This document shows positions 17,594-26,558 of a stretch of 64,000 nucleotides of DNA, one piece after another. Location of the stretch: NCBI RefSeq assembly GCF_008932435.1, contig NZ_WBWE01000007.1:124001-188000 (forward strand), given 5' to 3'. The first letter of the stretch is position 1, and the number at the start of each line of letters is the position of its first letter. The translations under genes were made by a program, and so were the position numbers. Source of the DNA: Brucella pseudintermedia (GTDB lineage: Bacteria > Pseudomonadota > Alphaproteobacteria > Rhizobiales > Rhizobiaceae). The notes beneath the pieces are model-generated. The model did no database searches. It worked only from the letters and a program-made list of their open reading frames with translations, and was not told where the DNA came from.

Positions 17594-19480
17594 ATGAGTT
17601 CCCCCAAAACGGTTTCCGCCGATTCCGGCGAGACGTTCAAGACATTGCGAAATCTCTGGCCCTATATGTGGCCGTCCGACAGGCCGGATCTGCGCATGCG
17701 CGTCGTCTGGGCCACGTTCTATCTGGTGATTTCCAAGATTGTGCTCATCCTCGTTCCCTATTTCTTCAAGTGGGTGACGAATGCCTTGACCGGCCAGTTG
17801 AACCCGCCGGATTATATTCCGCTGTTTCTGGTCGGTGCGGTGATGCTGGTGCTGGCTTATAACGGCGCCAAGATTATACAGGCCGGCCTCAACCAGCTTC
17901 GCGACGCCTTGTTTGCGAGCGTCGGCCAATATGCGGTGCGCCAGCTGGCCTATAAGACCTTCGTGCACATGCACCAGCTGTCTCTGCGTTTCCATCTGGA
18001 AAGACGCACGGGCGGGCTTTCGCGCGTCATCGAGCGCGGCACCAAGGGGATTGAAACGATTGTCCGCTTTACCATCCTCAACACGCTGCCTACCATTCTG
18101 GAATTTGCGCTGACGGCGGTTATTTTCGCCTTCGCCTACGGCATTTCCTATCTGCTCGTCGTTGCCGCAACGGTCTGGCTCTATACCTGGTTTACGATCA
18201 AGGCGAGCGACTGGCGCATCAGCATCCGCCGGGAAATGAACGATTCCGATACGGAGGCCAACACCAAGGCAATCGACTCGCTTCTCAATTTCGAAACGGT
18301 CAAATATTTCGGCAACGAGCACATGGAAGCCAAGCGCTTCGATGCTTCGATGGCGCGTTATGAGAAGGCGGCTACCCAGACCTGGACATCGCTCGGCTGG
18401 CTGAACTTCGGCCAGGCCGTGATCTTCGGTGTCGGCATGGCAATTGTCATGGTCATGTCCGCGCTGGAAGTCCGCGCCGGAACGCAGTCCATTGGCGACT
18501 TCGTTTTCATCAATGCCATGCTGATGCAACTGTCCATTCCGCTCAACTTCATCGGCTTTATCTATCGTGAAATCCGTCAGGGCCTGACCGATATCGAGCA
18601 GATGTTCGACCTTCTCGACGTAAAGCAGGAAGTGGTCGATAAGCCCGGTGCGCCGGCGTTGAAGATCGACAAGGGCGCAATCCGCTTTGAAGACGTGCAT
18701 TTCGCTTATGATGCGAACCGTCCGATTCTCAAGGGGATCAGTTTTGAAGTTCCCGCAGGAAAGACAGTCGCGATTGTCGGACCGTCAGGCGCAGGCAAAT
18801 CCACCATCTCCCGGCTTTTGTTCCGCTTTTACGATGTCCAGTCCGGAAAGGTTTCCATTGACGGTCAGGATGTCCGTGATGTCGCGCAGGAAAGCCTGCG
18901 CAAGGCCATCGGCATGGTGCCGCAGGATACCGTGCTGTTCAACGATACAATAGCCTATAACATCCGCTATGGCCGGCCCGATGCAACGGATGAAGAAGTG
19001 GAAAAGGCGGCTGAACTGGCGCAGATTTCGAGCTTCATCAAACATTTGCCGGAAGGCTACAGATCCATGGTAGGCGAACGCGGCCTCAAGCTTTCGGGCG
19101 GCGAGAAACAGCGTGTCGCCATTGCCCGCACGATCCTGAAGGCTCCGCCGATCCTCATCCTTGATGAGGCAACTTCCGCACTCGATACGGCCACCGAACA
19201 GGAAATCCAGTCCGCGCTCGATATCGTCAGCCGGGGCCGCACCACGCTTGTCATCGCGCATCGTTTGTCGACGGTCATCGGTGCAGATGAAATCATCGTC
19301 CTGAAGGATGGCCTGATTGCCGAGCGGGGCACGCATCGCATGCTGCTCAAGCACAAGGGGCTTTATGCTTCCATGTGGGCTCGCCAGCGCGAGGCTGACG
19401 AGGCGGAAGAACGTCTGCGCCAGGTGCGGCAAAGCGACGAACTGGGCGTCGTGACCCGCGGTGTCCCGGCGGCGGAATAG
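17594..19480 (+). CDS. Atm1-type ABC transporter (permease-ATPase half transporter)
   Basis: This 628-residue half transporter has an N-terminal six-helix membrane domain (residues ~25-310) and a C-terminal ATPase. The NBD shows [15 protein letters not shown] (Walker A), MVPQDTVLFNDTIAYNIRYGRP (Q-loop and the typical Atm1 segment), LSGGEKQRVAIARTIL (signature), ILILDEATSALD (Walker B) and VIAHRLSTV (switch His). The membrane domain has the Atm1-like YFGNEHMEAKRFDASMARYEKAA stretch. Members export glutathione-linked cargo: mitochondrial Atm1 supports Fe-S maturation outside the organelle, and bacterial ones can relieve heavy-metal stress. The start ATG 17594 opens MSSPKTVSADSG. A cysteine-rich ArsR lies immediately upstream. 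Confidence 0.92.
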   Translation: MSSPKTVSADSGETFKTLRNLWPYMWPSDRPDLRMRVVWATFYLVISKIVLILVPYFFKWVTNALTGQLNPPDYIPLFLVGAVMLVLAYNGAKIIQAGLNQLRDALFASVGQYAVRQLAYKTFVHMHQLSLRFHLERRTGGLSRVIERGTKGIETIVRFTILNTLPTILEFALTAVIFAFAYGISYLLVVAATVWLYTWFTIKASDWRISIRREMNDSDTEANTKAIDSLLNFETVKYFGNEHMEAKRFDASMARYEKAATQTWTSLGWLNFGQAVIFGVGMAIVMVMSALEVRAGTQSIGDFVFINAMLMQLSIPLNFIGFIYREIRQGLTDIEQMFDLLDVKQEVVDKPGAPALKIDKGAIRFEDVHFAYDANRPILKGISFEVPAGKTVAIVGPSGAGKSTISRLLFRFYDVQSGKVSIDGQDVRDVAQESLRKAIGMVPQDTVLFNDTIAYNIRYGRPDATDEEVEKAAELAQISSFIKHLPEGYRSMVGERGLKLSGGEKQRVAIARTILKAPPILILDEATSALDTATEQEIQSALDIVSRGRTTLVIAHRLSTVIGADEIIVLKDGLIAERGTHRMLLKHKGLYASMWARQREADEAEERLRQVRQSDELGVVTRGVPAAE

Positions 19481-19608
19481 TCGGTTCGCGGGGCGGCTTG
19501 GTATATTAGGGTGCGATCACGTGCCCTAACAGCCGTGAATAATTTGCGAAATGGATTTTGATTCCGGATAGGATGAGGTAAATAACGGCCAAACTCAAAG
19601 GAAGAGCG

Positions 19609-20307
19609 ATGAGCCTTACTGACACTATCCGCAATACTTTCGTGCCGATCCATCGGGAAGGCTATCCGTTTATCGCGGGCTTTTTCGTGGTTTCGCTCAT
19701 TCTGGGCTGGCTCTGGGACCCGCTGTTCTGGATCGGCATGGTGCTGACCGTCTGGTGCATCTATTTCTATCGTGATCCCGAGCGTGTAACGCCAATGGAC
19801 GATGATCTGGTCATCAGTCCCGCCGATGGCAAGGTTTCCTTTGTCGGCCCGGCAGTGCCGCCAGCCGAGCTGGACCTTGGCGCCGAGCCGCGTATGCGCG
19901 TGTCGGTTTTCATGAATGTGTTCTCGGTACATATCAACCGTTCCCCCGTGCGCGGCAAGATCGAGAAGGTCGTGCATCGTCCGGGCAAATTCCTCAATGC
20001 GGAACTGGACAAGGCTAGCACGGATAACGAACGCAATAGCGTGCTGATCGAAAGCCCGCATGGCAAGATCGGTGTTGTTCAGATCGCTGGCCTCGTCGCC
20101 CGGCGCATTGTTTGCTGGTCGAACGAGGATGACGATCTGTCCGTTGGCGAACGGTTCGGCCTGATCCGCTTCGGATCGCGCGTCGATGTCTATCTGCCGG
20201 CAGATGCGACCGTTCGTGTCGCGGTTGGCCAGACGGCAGTCGCCGGTGAAACCGTGCTGGCCGATTATGGCAGCGGACGCGGCGAGCCAGTGGTGCGGAT
20301 CGCCTAA
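19609..20307 (+). CDS. psd: Phosphatidylserine decarboxylase proenzyme
   Basis: This 232-residue Psd is of the short type. It makes phosphatidylethanolamine from phosphatidylserine at the inner membrane. A membrane segment near the N terminus ([18 protein letters not shown]) is followed by [33 protein letters not shown], and the self-cleavage site Gly189-Ser190 in [11 protein letters not shown], where the pyruvoyl group forms. An AAGGAAGAG ribosome site precedes ATG 19609. pssA begins 4 bases after its stop, so substrate synthesis and decarboxylation are encoded in one operon. Confidence 0.95.
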   Translation: MSLTDTIRNTFVPIHREGYPFIAGFFVVSLILGWLWDPLFWIGMVLTVWCIYFYRDPERVTPMDDDLVISPADGKVSFVGPAVPPAELDLGAEPRMRVSVFMNVFSVHINRSPVRGKIEKVVHRPGKFLNAELDKASTDNERNSVLIESPHGKIGVVQIAGLVARRIVCWSNEDDDLSVGERFGLIRFGSRVDVYLPADATVRVAVGQTAVAGETVLADYGSGRGEPVVRIA

Positions 20308-20311
20308 GCCG

Positions 20312-21163
20312 ATGGAAGCGCCTTTTCCGCCTTTTGAGCCCAACGGCCGCGTGGATTCATCGCGCGGCCCGAAGCTGTCGCAGATACCCCTGCGTATCGT
20401 CGTTCCCAATGTCATCACGGTCCTCGCCATCTGTGCCGGTCTGACCGGTATTCGTCTGGCCTTTGAAAACCGTTTCGAGCTTGCCGTCGTGATGGTGCTC
20501 GTAGCAGCCTTTCTTGACGGCATCGACGGGCGTGTGGCCCGCATGATGAAGGGATCGTCCAAGTTCGGCGCCCAGATGGATTCGCTCGCCGACATCGTCA
20601 ATTTCGGCGTAGCGCCTGCTCTGGTGCTCTATGCCTTCATGCTTGATCAGGCGCGTTCCTTCGGCTGGATCGCGGCGCTTCTCTACGCCATTGCCTGCTG
20701 CCTGCGGCTGGCACGTTTCAATGTCATGCTGGAAGACCCGAACCGCCCGGCCTGGCAAAGCAATTATTTCATAGGCGTGCCCGCACCTGCAGGCGCAATG
20801 CTCGTCCTGCTGCCGGTTTATCTCGGTTTTCTCGGCCTGACCCCGACGCGGGCGCTCGCTTTCGGTGTGGCGGTCTATACCGTGGCCATTGCGTTTCTGC
20901 TGGTAAGCCGCCTGCCGGTTTATAACGGCAAATCGGCCGGCAGCCTTGTCCGACGCGATATCGTCATGCCGCTGATCCTGTTCGTGGTTGTTTACGTCGC
21001 GTTCCTGATGAGCTTCACCTGGCAGACATTGAGCATCACGGCGCTCGCCTATCTCGCTTTCCTTCCGTTCAGTCTGGCAGCGTGGAACAGGCGTGAAGCT
21101 GCTGACAGAAAGGCTGCGGAAGCGGCCAGCGCCGAAGAGGACGCGTCGTCAGAGGAAAACTGA
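20312..21163 (+). CDS. pssA: CDP-diacylglycerol-serine O-phosphatidyltransferase
   Basis: PssA (283 residues) is the type II, membrane-integral phosphatidylserine synthase. It shows the CDP-alcohol phosphotransferase motif FLDGIDGRVARMMKGSSKFG with the metal-binding aspartates continuing in QMDSLADIVNFG, and about eight hydrophobic segments. ATG 20312 is chosen because it is 4 bases after psd and gives a cytosolic polar N terminus; frame upstream overlaps psd. The 3' end overlaps the convergent ATPase gene by 15 bases. Together with psd it feeds phosphatidylethanolamine synthesis. Confidence 0.94.
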   Translation: MEAPFPPFEPNGRVDSSRGPKLSQIPLRIVVPNVITVLAICAGLTGIRLAFENRFELAVVMVLVAAFLDGIDGRVARMMKGSSKFGAQMDSLADIVNFGVAPALVLYAFMLDQARSFGWIAALLYAIACCLRLARFNVMLEDPNRPAWQSNYFIGVPAPAGAMLVLLPVYLGFLGLTPTRALAFGVAVYTVAIAFLLVSRLPVYNGKSAGSLVRRDIVMPLILFVVVYVAFLMSFTWQTLSITALAYLAFLPFSLAAWNRREAADRKAAEAASAEEDASSEEN

Positions 21164-21706
21164 TGGCAACGCCCGTCTGATGAAACGAACGCGCTCCTCG
21201 ACCGGTGATTTCGGGAGGAGCGCGATCTCATATCCGAGCCGCCTGTAGGTTTTGTCCATCGCATCGAACGTGCGCACGGCTTCATCGAAATCCTGTTGGC
21301 GTTCCGCATCCTGCCCGAAGATTTCAGCCCATGGCGGCGCCAGGAACACGGTACTGTTATATCTGATCCGGTGGGCGGCCTCTTCCATATGCTGTGGGAC
21401 GGGCAGGTCGCACAGCATCAGATAGCCGATCACATCGGGAACGCCGCGGTCGAAGAAAACGGTACCAGCCTGTTGTTCTGCCATGGCGTGAGAGCGCATC
21501 TCCCAGCAAAGCATTAACTCGGCAAAAAGTGTGCGATCCTTCCAGGGCAGGGCATTGCCGCCAATAGCGACCTGATCCTGAATAATGGCGCGTCCGGCTT
21601 CAACGGTACGGGCGAAGCCGTCCTTTTCAAGGGCATCGATCAGCGTGCTTTTGCCTGATCCCGGTCCGCCGCTGATGACGATGAAACGCTCGTAATCCTT
21701 AGTCAT
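21149..21706 (-). CDS. AAA family P-loop ATPase / kinase-like protein
   Basis: This 185-residue P-loop protein has Walker A GGPGSGKSTLIDALEKDG at residues ~14-31, a DRG segment (VFFDRGVPDVIGYL) where a Walker B or kinase Asp is expected, and a C-terminal RRLGYEIALLPKSPVEERVRFI. This pattern fits the AAA_28-type ATPases, which resemble nucleotide or small-molecule kinases. A GGAGG ribosome site sits in front of ATG 21706. The substrate is unknown. Its tail overlaps pssA, convergent. Confidence 0.8.
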   Translation of the reverse strand: MTKDYERFIVISGGPGSGKSTLIDALEKDGFARTVEAGRAIIQDQVAIGGNALPWKDRTLFAELMLCWEMRSHAMAEQQAGTVFFDRGVPDVIGYLMLCDLPVPQHMEEAAHRIRYNSTVFLAPPWAEIFGQDAERQQDFDEAVRTFDAMDKTYRRLGYEIALLPKSPVEERVRFIRRALPSVFL

Positions 21707-21824
21707 AGGTCCTCCAATAGGAAAGGGCACGCGCACCAAACTGGCAGCACGTGAGGAAGGAGTCTGAGAGGGGAGAATGTCCGCTGAAAAAGAGCCGTCA
21801 GGCGGCTAGAGGCGGAAGATAGTT

Positions 21825-21862
21825 CAATAAATAGAACCGGCCTTGCATATAGGCAAGGCCGG
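21825..21862 (-). terminator. Rho-independent terminator of the SDR gene
   Basis: On the minus strand a perfect 10-bp GC-rich stem (21862-21853 with 21846-21837) with a 6-nt loop is followed by TTCTATTTATT. It begins 11 bases after the SDR stop codon. Confidence 0.88.
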
Positions 21863-21872
21863 AAGAAAGAAA

Positions 21873-22613
21873 TCAGCTCGGCAAATGATAGTCGAGGAAG
21901 CGGTCTTGCCGGACGTCGAAAAGCTTGCCGCTGACTTCGAGTTTTGGATCGGCAAGCTTGACGATTTTTTCCGCGACGGACTGCGGCGTCGGCAGTGTTT
22001 CCGGATCTTCGCCCGGCATCGCTTGAGCGCGCATTGCCGTGCGGGTGGCGCCCGGATTGACCGAGTTGATCTTGAGCTTCATCTGTTTCGTTTCTTCGGC
22101 CCAACTGCGAGCCATGACTTCGACAGCAGCTTTCGAGGCAGCATAAGGCCCCCAGAAGGCGCGGCACGTATGCGCCACACCGGAAGACAGCAGAATGGCA
22201 CGCCCTGCATCGGAAGCGCGCAGCAGCGGATCGGTAGAACGGATAAGGCGCCAGACGCTGGTGACGTTGACGTTCATGACTTTCTCGAAGGTCTTGGCTT
22301 CAACATGGCCGATGGGCGATATCGTGCCGAGAACCCCCGCATTGGCGACCATGATATCGAGCTTGCCCCAGCGCTCATGAATAGAACCACCGAGGCGATC
22401 GATCGCTTCCATGTCGGTAATGTCGAGGGGTACCAGCGTTGCGCTGCCGCCGAGTTTGCGAATGTCGTCGTCCAGCTCTTCAAGCCCGCCGACCGTGCGC
22501 GCAACGGCGATCACATGCGCGCCGCGTTTTGCCAGTTCTAGCGAAAGAAAATAGCCGATACCGCGCGATGCGCCTGTTACCAGTGCAATGCGGCCCGTAA
22601 GGTCGATGCTCAT
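21873..22613 (-). CDS. Short-chain dehydrogenase/reductase family oxidoreductase
   Basis: This 246-residue classical SDR has the nucleotide motif TGASRGIG (residues ~14-21), the NNAG-like VANAGVLG, and a catalytic Ser-Tyr-Lys set in LLSSGVAHT and GPYAASKAAVEVMARSW. An acidic residue is absent after the second strand (VIAVARTVGG), which suggests NADP use. C-terminal residues 185-200 hold the usual VNPGATRTAM. The substrate cannot be assigned. It sits between two terminators, so it is monocistronic. Confidence 0.87.
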   Translation of the reverse strand: MSIDLTGRIALVTGASRGIGYFLSLELAKRGAHVIAVARTVGGLEELDDDIRKLGGSATLVPLDITDMEAIDRLGGSIHERWGKLDIMVANAGVLGTISPIGHVEAKTFEKVMNVNVTSVWRLIRSTDPLLRASDAGRAILLSSGVAHTCRAFWGPYAASKAAVEVMARSWAEETKQMKLKINSVNPGATRTAMRAQAMPGEDPETLPTPQSVAEKIVKLADPKLEVSGKLFDVRQDRFLDYHLPS

Positions 22614-22635
22614 CTAGTCCCCATATGTCATTCAA

Positions 22636-22668
22636 ACACAAGAAACAGGCGGCCTTTGGGGCCGCCTG
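22636..22668 (-). terminator. Rho-independent terminator of purF
   Basis: On the minus strand a 9-bp stem (22668-22660 with 22654-22646) with a 5-nt loop is followed by TTTCTTGTGTTTG, beginning 19 bases after the purF stop. Confidence 0.85.
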
Positions 22669-22686
22669 CGTGAAAGGATTGGGCGA

Positions 22687-24177
22687 TCAGCCGTTGCTGG
22701 CAAGCAGTGACAGCGTGTGCACGTTGCTCTCGCCTTCCTGATCGAGAAGACGGGTTGGATATTCGCCCGTGAAGTAGTGATCGGTAAAAGCTGGCGCTTT
22801 CGGATCACGCGGCTTTCCGCCGACTGCCTTGTAAAGCCCGTCGATGGAAAGGAACGCCAGAGAATCCGCGCCGATATAGCGGCACATGGATTCCAGGTCT
22901 TCATGCTGGTTTGCCAGCAGCTTATCGGCATGGGGGGTGTCGATACCGTAGAAATCAGGGTGGTAAATCATGGGACTTGCCACGCGAATATGCACTTCCT
23001 TTGCGCCTGCATCGCGGATCATTTGCACGATCTTGACGGACGTGGTGCCCCGCACGATGGAATCGTCCACCAGCACCACGCGCTTGCCTTCGATCATGGC
23101 GCGGTTGGCCGAATGCTTCAGCTTGACGCCAAGCGCGCGAATTTGCTGCGTCGGCTCGATGAAGGTGCGGCCCACATAATGGTTGCGGATGATGCCATAT
23201 TCGAACGGAATGCCGCTTGCCTGCGCGAAGCCGAGAGCGGCAGGCGTGCCGCCATCGGGCACCGGCACAACCACGTCGGCCTCGATACCGGCTTCCTTGG
23301 CAAGCTCCATGCCCATGTTCTTGCGCGCGACATAGACGCTGCGACCGCCGACGACGGAGTCAGGGCGGGCGAAATAGACATACTCAAACAGGCAGAGCCG
23401 TTCCGGCTGCGGATTTTCAGCCTTGATGGATTCGGTGGTGATGGAGCCGTCTTTCTGGATCTCGCAGATAACGACTTCGCCGTTTTCGACGTCGCGAATA
23501 TACTTCGCTCCAATAATGTCGAGGGCGCAGGTTTCCGAGCAGAAGATTGGTTTTCCGTCCAGTTCGCCCATGACAAGCGGGCGGATGCCGATGGGATCGC
23601 GGGCGGCGATCAGCTTGGTGCGGGTCAGCGCCAGCATGGCATAGCCGCCTTCGACCTGCCGGATGGCATCGACGAAACGGTCAGACGAGGATGAGTGGCG
23701 CGAGCGGGCAATCATATGCAGCACGACTTCCGTGTCGGACGTCGCTTGGAAGATCGCGCCGGAAGCGATCAACTGTTTGCGGAGTGTGAGGCCGTTGGTG
23801 AAATTGCCGTTGTGAGCGATGGCGATGCCGCCAACTTCCAGCTCCGCGAACAAGGGCTGCACATTGCGCAGAATGGTCTCGCCGGTGGTGGAATAGCGCA
23901 CATGGCCGATGGCGCGGTCGCCCGGCAGGCGGTTCAACGTCGCCGCATCGGTGAAATGGTCACCGACGAGGCCCATATGACGTTCGGAATGAAAACGGCG
24001 ATTGTGATAGGAAACGATGCCGGCGGCTTCCTGTCCGCGATGTTGAAGGGCATGAAGGCCCAATGCGGTCAACGCGGCTGCGTCCTCATGGCCAAGAATG
24101 CCAAATACGCCGCACTCTTCATGCAGGGTGTCTTCATCCAGCATAAAGGAGGCATTTTCAGAAGAATGGCTGGTCAT
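22687..24177 (-). CDS. purF: Amidophosphoribosyltransferase
   Basis: PurF (496 residues) commits PRPP and glutamine to purine synthesis. The N-terminal Ntn glutaminase domain begins after a 21-residue propeptide ending in HEE; Cys22 in ECGVFGILGH would be the exposed nucleophile. The C-terminal phosphoribosyltransferase domain shows VVLVDDSIVRGTTS (PRPP loop) and VPVPDGGTPAALGFA. Cysteines near the C terminus (for example ESMCRYIGADSL) match the iron-sulfur ligands of the Bacillus-type enzyme. I chose ATG 24177 because it gives a normal-length propeptide; an in-frame start ten codons upstream is possible. cvpA lies upstream on the same strand, as in many bacteria. Confidence 0.96.
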   Translation of the reverse strand: MTSHSSENASFMLDEDTLHEECGVFGILGHEDAAALTALGLHALQHRGQEAAGIVSYHNRRFHSERHMGLVGDHFTDAATLNRLPGDRAIGHVRYSTTGETILRNVQPLFAELEVGGIAIAHNGNFTNGLTLRKQLIASGAIFQATSDTEVVLHMIARSRHSSSSDRFVDAIRQVEGGYAMLALTRTKLIAARDPIGIRPLVMGELDGKPIFCSETCALDIIGAKYIRDVENGEVVICEIQKDGSITTESIKAENPQPERLCLFEYVYFARPDSVVGGRSVYVARKNMGMELAKEAGIEADVVVPVPDGGTPAALGFAQASGIPFEYGIIRNHYVGRTFIEPTQQIRALGVKLKHSANRAMIEGKRVVLVDDSIVRGTTSVKIVQMIRDAGAKEVHIRVASPMIYHPDFYGIDTPHADKLLANQHEDLESMCRYIGADSLAFLSIDGLYKAVGGKPRDPKAPAFTDHYFTGEYPTRLLDQEGESNVHTLSLLASNG

Positions 24178-24397
24178 TGCCGCAAGGCCTTTCGATTGCA
24201 GAGGCAACTAAAGCGCCTCTCTATCACAAGATGGCTTTTTGTTAAAAGCGAAGAGTTCGCCGCTGCGTCGATATAGTCTCATCCGCATCAGTATCACATG
24301 TTACAGGCGAATAATCTCGCAAATTCCCGCCTGAAATATGATCGCGGGACTAAAATAACAATGTTTGAGCGTCAACTTGGCTATTTTGCTTCCAGAA

Positions 24398-24427
24398 TCA
24401 GAAAAGCCGCCAGCATGGCTGACGGCT
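24398..24427 (-). terminator. Rho-independent terminator after cvpA
   Basis: On the minus strand a 10-bp stem with one G-U pair (24427-24418 with 24414-24405) and a 3-nt loop is followed by TTTTCTG, 20 bases past the cvpA stop. It separates cvpA from purF, so the two are likely expressed from different promoters here. Confidence 0.8.
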
Positions 24428-24447
24428 TCCCGATAATCGAAAACAGC

Positions 24448-25023
24448 TTATTGCTGCGCAGGCGTATCGTCCGGAACTGGCGCTTCTTCCTGTTCGCCCG
24501 AAGCGGGAGCATTCTGCTGAGGCTTGAACCTGTCAATCATCTGGTCGGGATTGGCTGGAAGGAGATCAATCAACTGCTGGCCAAAGGAATCGAGCATCGG
24601 CTTGGATTTGGCATTGGTTACCCATGCTGGCTGGTTGGTTGGGACAAGCCAGTTGAAGAACAGCATGGCAACGACAACGAGAAGCACGCCGCGCACGCCA
24701 CCGAACAGGAAACCCAGTGTACGGTCGAGTGCACCGATGCGGCTGTCGATGATGAAATCGGCAATCTTCATGGTGATCAGCGACACGACAATAAGCACGA
24801 CCAGGAAAACCGCGCCAGCGGCGGCAATCTTCGCGATGGTTTCGTTGTTGATGTAAGGCTGCACGAAAGGCAGAACCGGTTGGTAGAAAAGATAGGCAGC
24901 AGCTGCTGCTGCCGCCCACGATACCAGCGACAGCACTTCGCGGGAGAACCCGCGAACCATCGCCAGAACGGCTGAAACCAGCGTTATCCCGAGTAGAATT
25001 CCATCAAGCATGGTTATCGGCAT
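24448..25023 (-). CDS. cvpA: CvpA family inner-membrane protein
   Basis: This 191-residue protein has four hydrophobic helices in the first ~130 residues and the CvpA pattern MLDGILLGITLVSAVLAMVRGFSREVLSLVSW, here split by its conserved RGF motif, then IDSRIGALDRTLGFLFGGVRG. The C-terminal ~45 residues form a Pro/Glu/Gln-rich cytosolic tail. CvpA is needed for colicin V production in E. coli and is often linked to purF, as here, though a terminator intervenes. Its molecular role is not settled. Confidence 0.9.
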   Translation of the reverse strand: MPITMLDGILLGITLVSAVLAMVRGFSREVLSLVSWAAAAAAAYLFYQPVLPFVQPYINNETIAKIAAAGAVFLVVLIVVSLITMKIADFIIDSRIGALDRTLGFLFGGVRGVLLVVVAMLFFNWLVPTNQPAWVTNAKSKPMLDSFGQQLIDLLPANPDQMIDRFKPQQNAPASGEQEEAPVPDDTPAQQ

Positions 25024-25136
25024 TCTGGCCTGTCCTCAGTTATTATGCGCAACTTGTTCCACGCGCAGGGCAGTCAAAGATGCTGGAGTTTATCACCGGA
25101 AGGTTGACAGATTCTTCCAGTCATAAAACTCCAGAT

Positions 25137-26531
25137 TTATTGCTTCTTTCCGGAGCCTGAAGCCGCGATACGCGCCACCAGATCGGGCAAAGCCGAAGTT
25201 TCCATGAGGCGGAAGCTGCGATCTTTCCAGAGTTCGCCGCTGCCGCCGGGCACTTCTGCCTGCCGGAAGCCGAGTTTCTCCGCTTCCTTAAGCCTCTGTA
25301 CCGCATGCGTTACCGCGCGAACAGCACCGGAAAGGCTGATTTCGCCGAAATAAACACAATCTGGCGGAAGGGCAATACCGGCCATGGATGAAACAAGTGC
25401 GGCAGCCACAGCTATATCCGCAGCAGGCTCGCTGATACGATAACCGCCTGCAACATTCAGGTAGACATCGTGCTGGCCGAAACGAACGCCGCAATGCGAT
25501 TCGAGAACGGCGAGGATCATGGCAAGACGCCCGCCATCCCAGCCGACGACCGCACGACGCGGTGTGCCGAGCGAGGAGGGCGCGACAAGGGCCTGAATTT
25601 CCACCAGCACCGGGCGCGTGCCCTCCATACCGGCGAAGACGGCGGCGCCGGGAGCCTTGGCATTGCGCTCGCCGAGAAAAAGCTCGGACGGGTTTGAAAC
25701 CTCGCGCAAGCCGCCATCCGACATTTCGAAAACGCCGATTTCGTCGGTCGGGCCGAAGCGGTTCTTCACCGTTCGTAGAATGCGGTAATGGTGGCCGCCT
25801 TCGCCCTCGAAATAGAGAACGCCGTCAACCATGTGCTCAACCACGCGGGGACCGGCAATCTGGCCCTCCTTGGTCACGTGGCCGACCAGCACAACCGCTG
25901 CGCCCGTCTGCTTGGCATAGCGGATCAGCGCTTGCGCCGACGAGCGCACCTGCGTGACCGTGCCGGGCGCGGAGTCTGCCATGTCGGTCCATAGCGTCTG
26001 GATCGAATCGATGATCACCAGATCCGGGCGTTTGCCGTCTGAAATGGTGGCGATAATGTCTTCGACATTGGTTTCGGCGGCAAGCTCCACTGCCGACGAT
26101 ACAACGCCGAGACGCTGCGCGCGCAACCGAATCTGTGCGACGGCTTCTTCGCCTGAAACATAGACAATGCGATGTCCGCGATTGGCGAGCGCCGCCGCTG
26201 CCTGTGTCAAAAGCGTGGATTTGCCGATACCGGGATCGCCGCCGATCAGAAGCGCGGAACCACGCACGAAACCGCCGCCGGTAACGCGGTCAAGCTCGCT
26301 GATGCCGGAAATGATACGCGGCGCATCCTCTATGTCGCCGGAGAGCGAGGTGAGGGCGACGGCGCGTCCCTTGCGCTTGGACAGCATGGCACCCGGCCCG
26401 GAGCCGATGCCGCTATTGGTGCCTTCCTCGACGAGCGTGTTCCACTCGCCGCAGGAGTCGCACTTGCCTGCCCAGCGCGAATGGACCGCGCCGCAATTCT
26501 GGCAAATGAATTGAACGCGCGCCTTGGCCAT
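25137..26531 (-). CDS. radA: DNA repair protein RadA (Sms)
   Basis: RadA (464 residues) is a RecA-like branch-migration helicase that processes recombination intermediates. It has a four-cysteine zinc finger (Cys10, Cys13, Cys24, Cys27), a Walker A GGDPGIGKSTLL (residues ~98-109), and the RadA signature KNRFG in VKNRFGPTDEIGVFEM. The C-terminal Lon-like domain has GGYRISEPAADIAVAAALVSS and FGEISLSGAVRAV. All functional motifs are present. It lies downstream of dnaB on the same strand, with 27 bases between them. Confidence 0.97.
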   Translation of the reverse strand: MAKARVQFICQNCGAVHSRWAGKCDSCGEWNTLVEEGTNSGIGSGPGAMLSKRKGRAVALTSLSGDIEDAPRIISGISELDRVTGGGFVRGSALLIGGDPGIGKSTLLTQAAAALANRGHRIVYVSGEEAVAQIRLRAQRLGVVSSAVELAAETNVEDIIATISDGKRPDLVIIDSIQTLWTDMADSAPGTVTQVRSSAQALIRYAKQTGAAVVLVGHVTKEGQIAGPRVVEHMVDGVLYFEGEGGHHYRILRTVKNRFGPTDEIGVFEMSDGGLREVSNPSELFLGERNAKAPGAAVFAGMEGTRPVLVEIQALVAPSSLGTPRRAVVGWDGGRLAMILAVLESHCGVRFGQHDVYLNVAGGYRISEPAADIAVAAALVSSMAGIALPPDCVYFGEISLSGAVRAVTHAVQRLKEAEKLGFRQAEVPGGSGELWKDRSFRLMETSALPDLVARIAASGSGKKQ

Positions 26532-26558
26532 CAGACGCGCTCCATCGCGAATGTGAGT

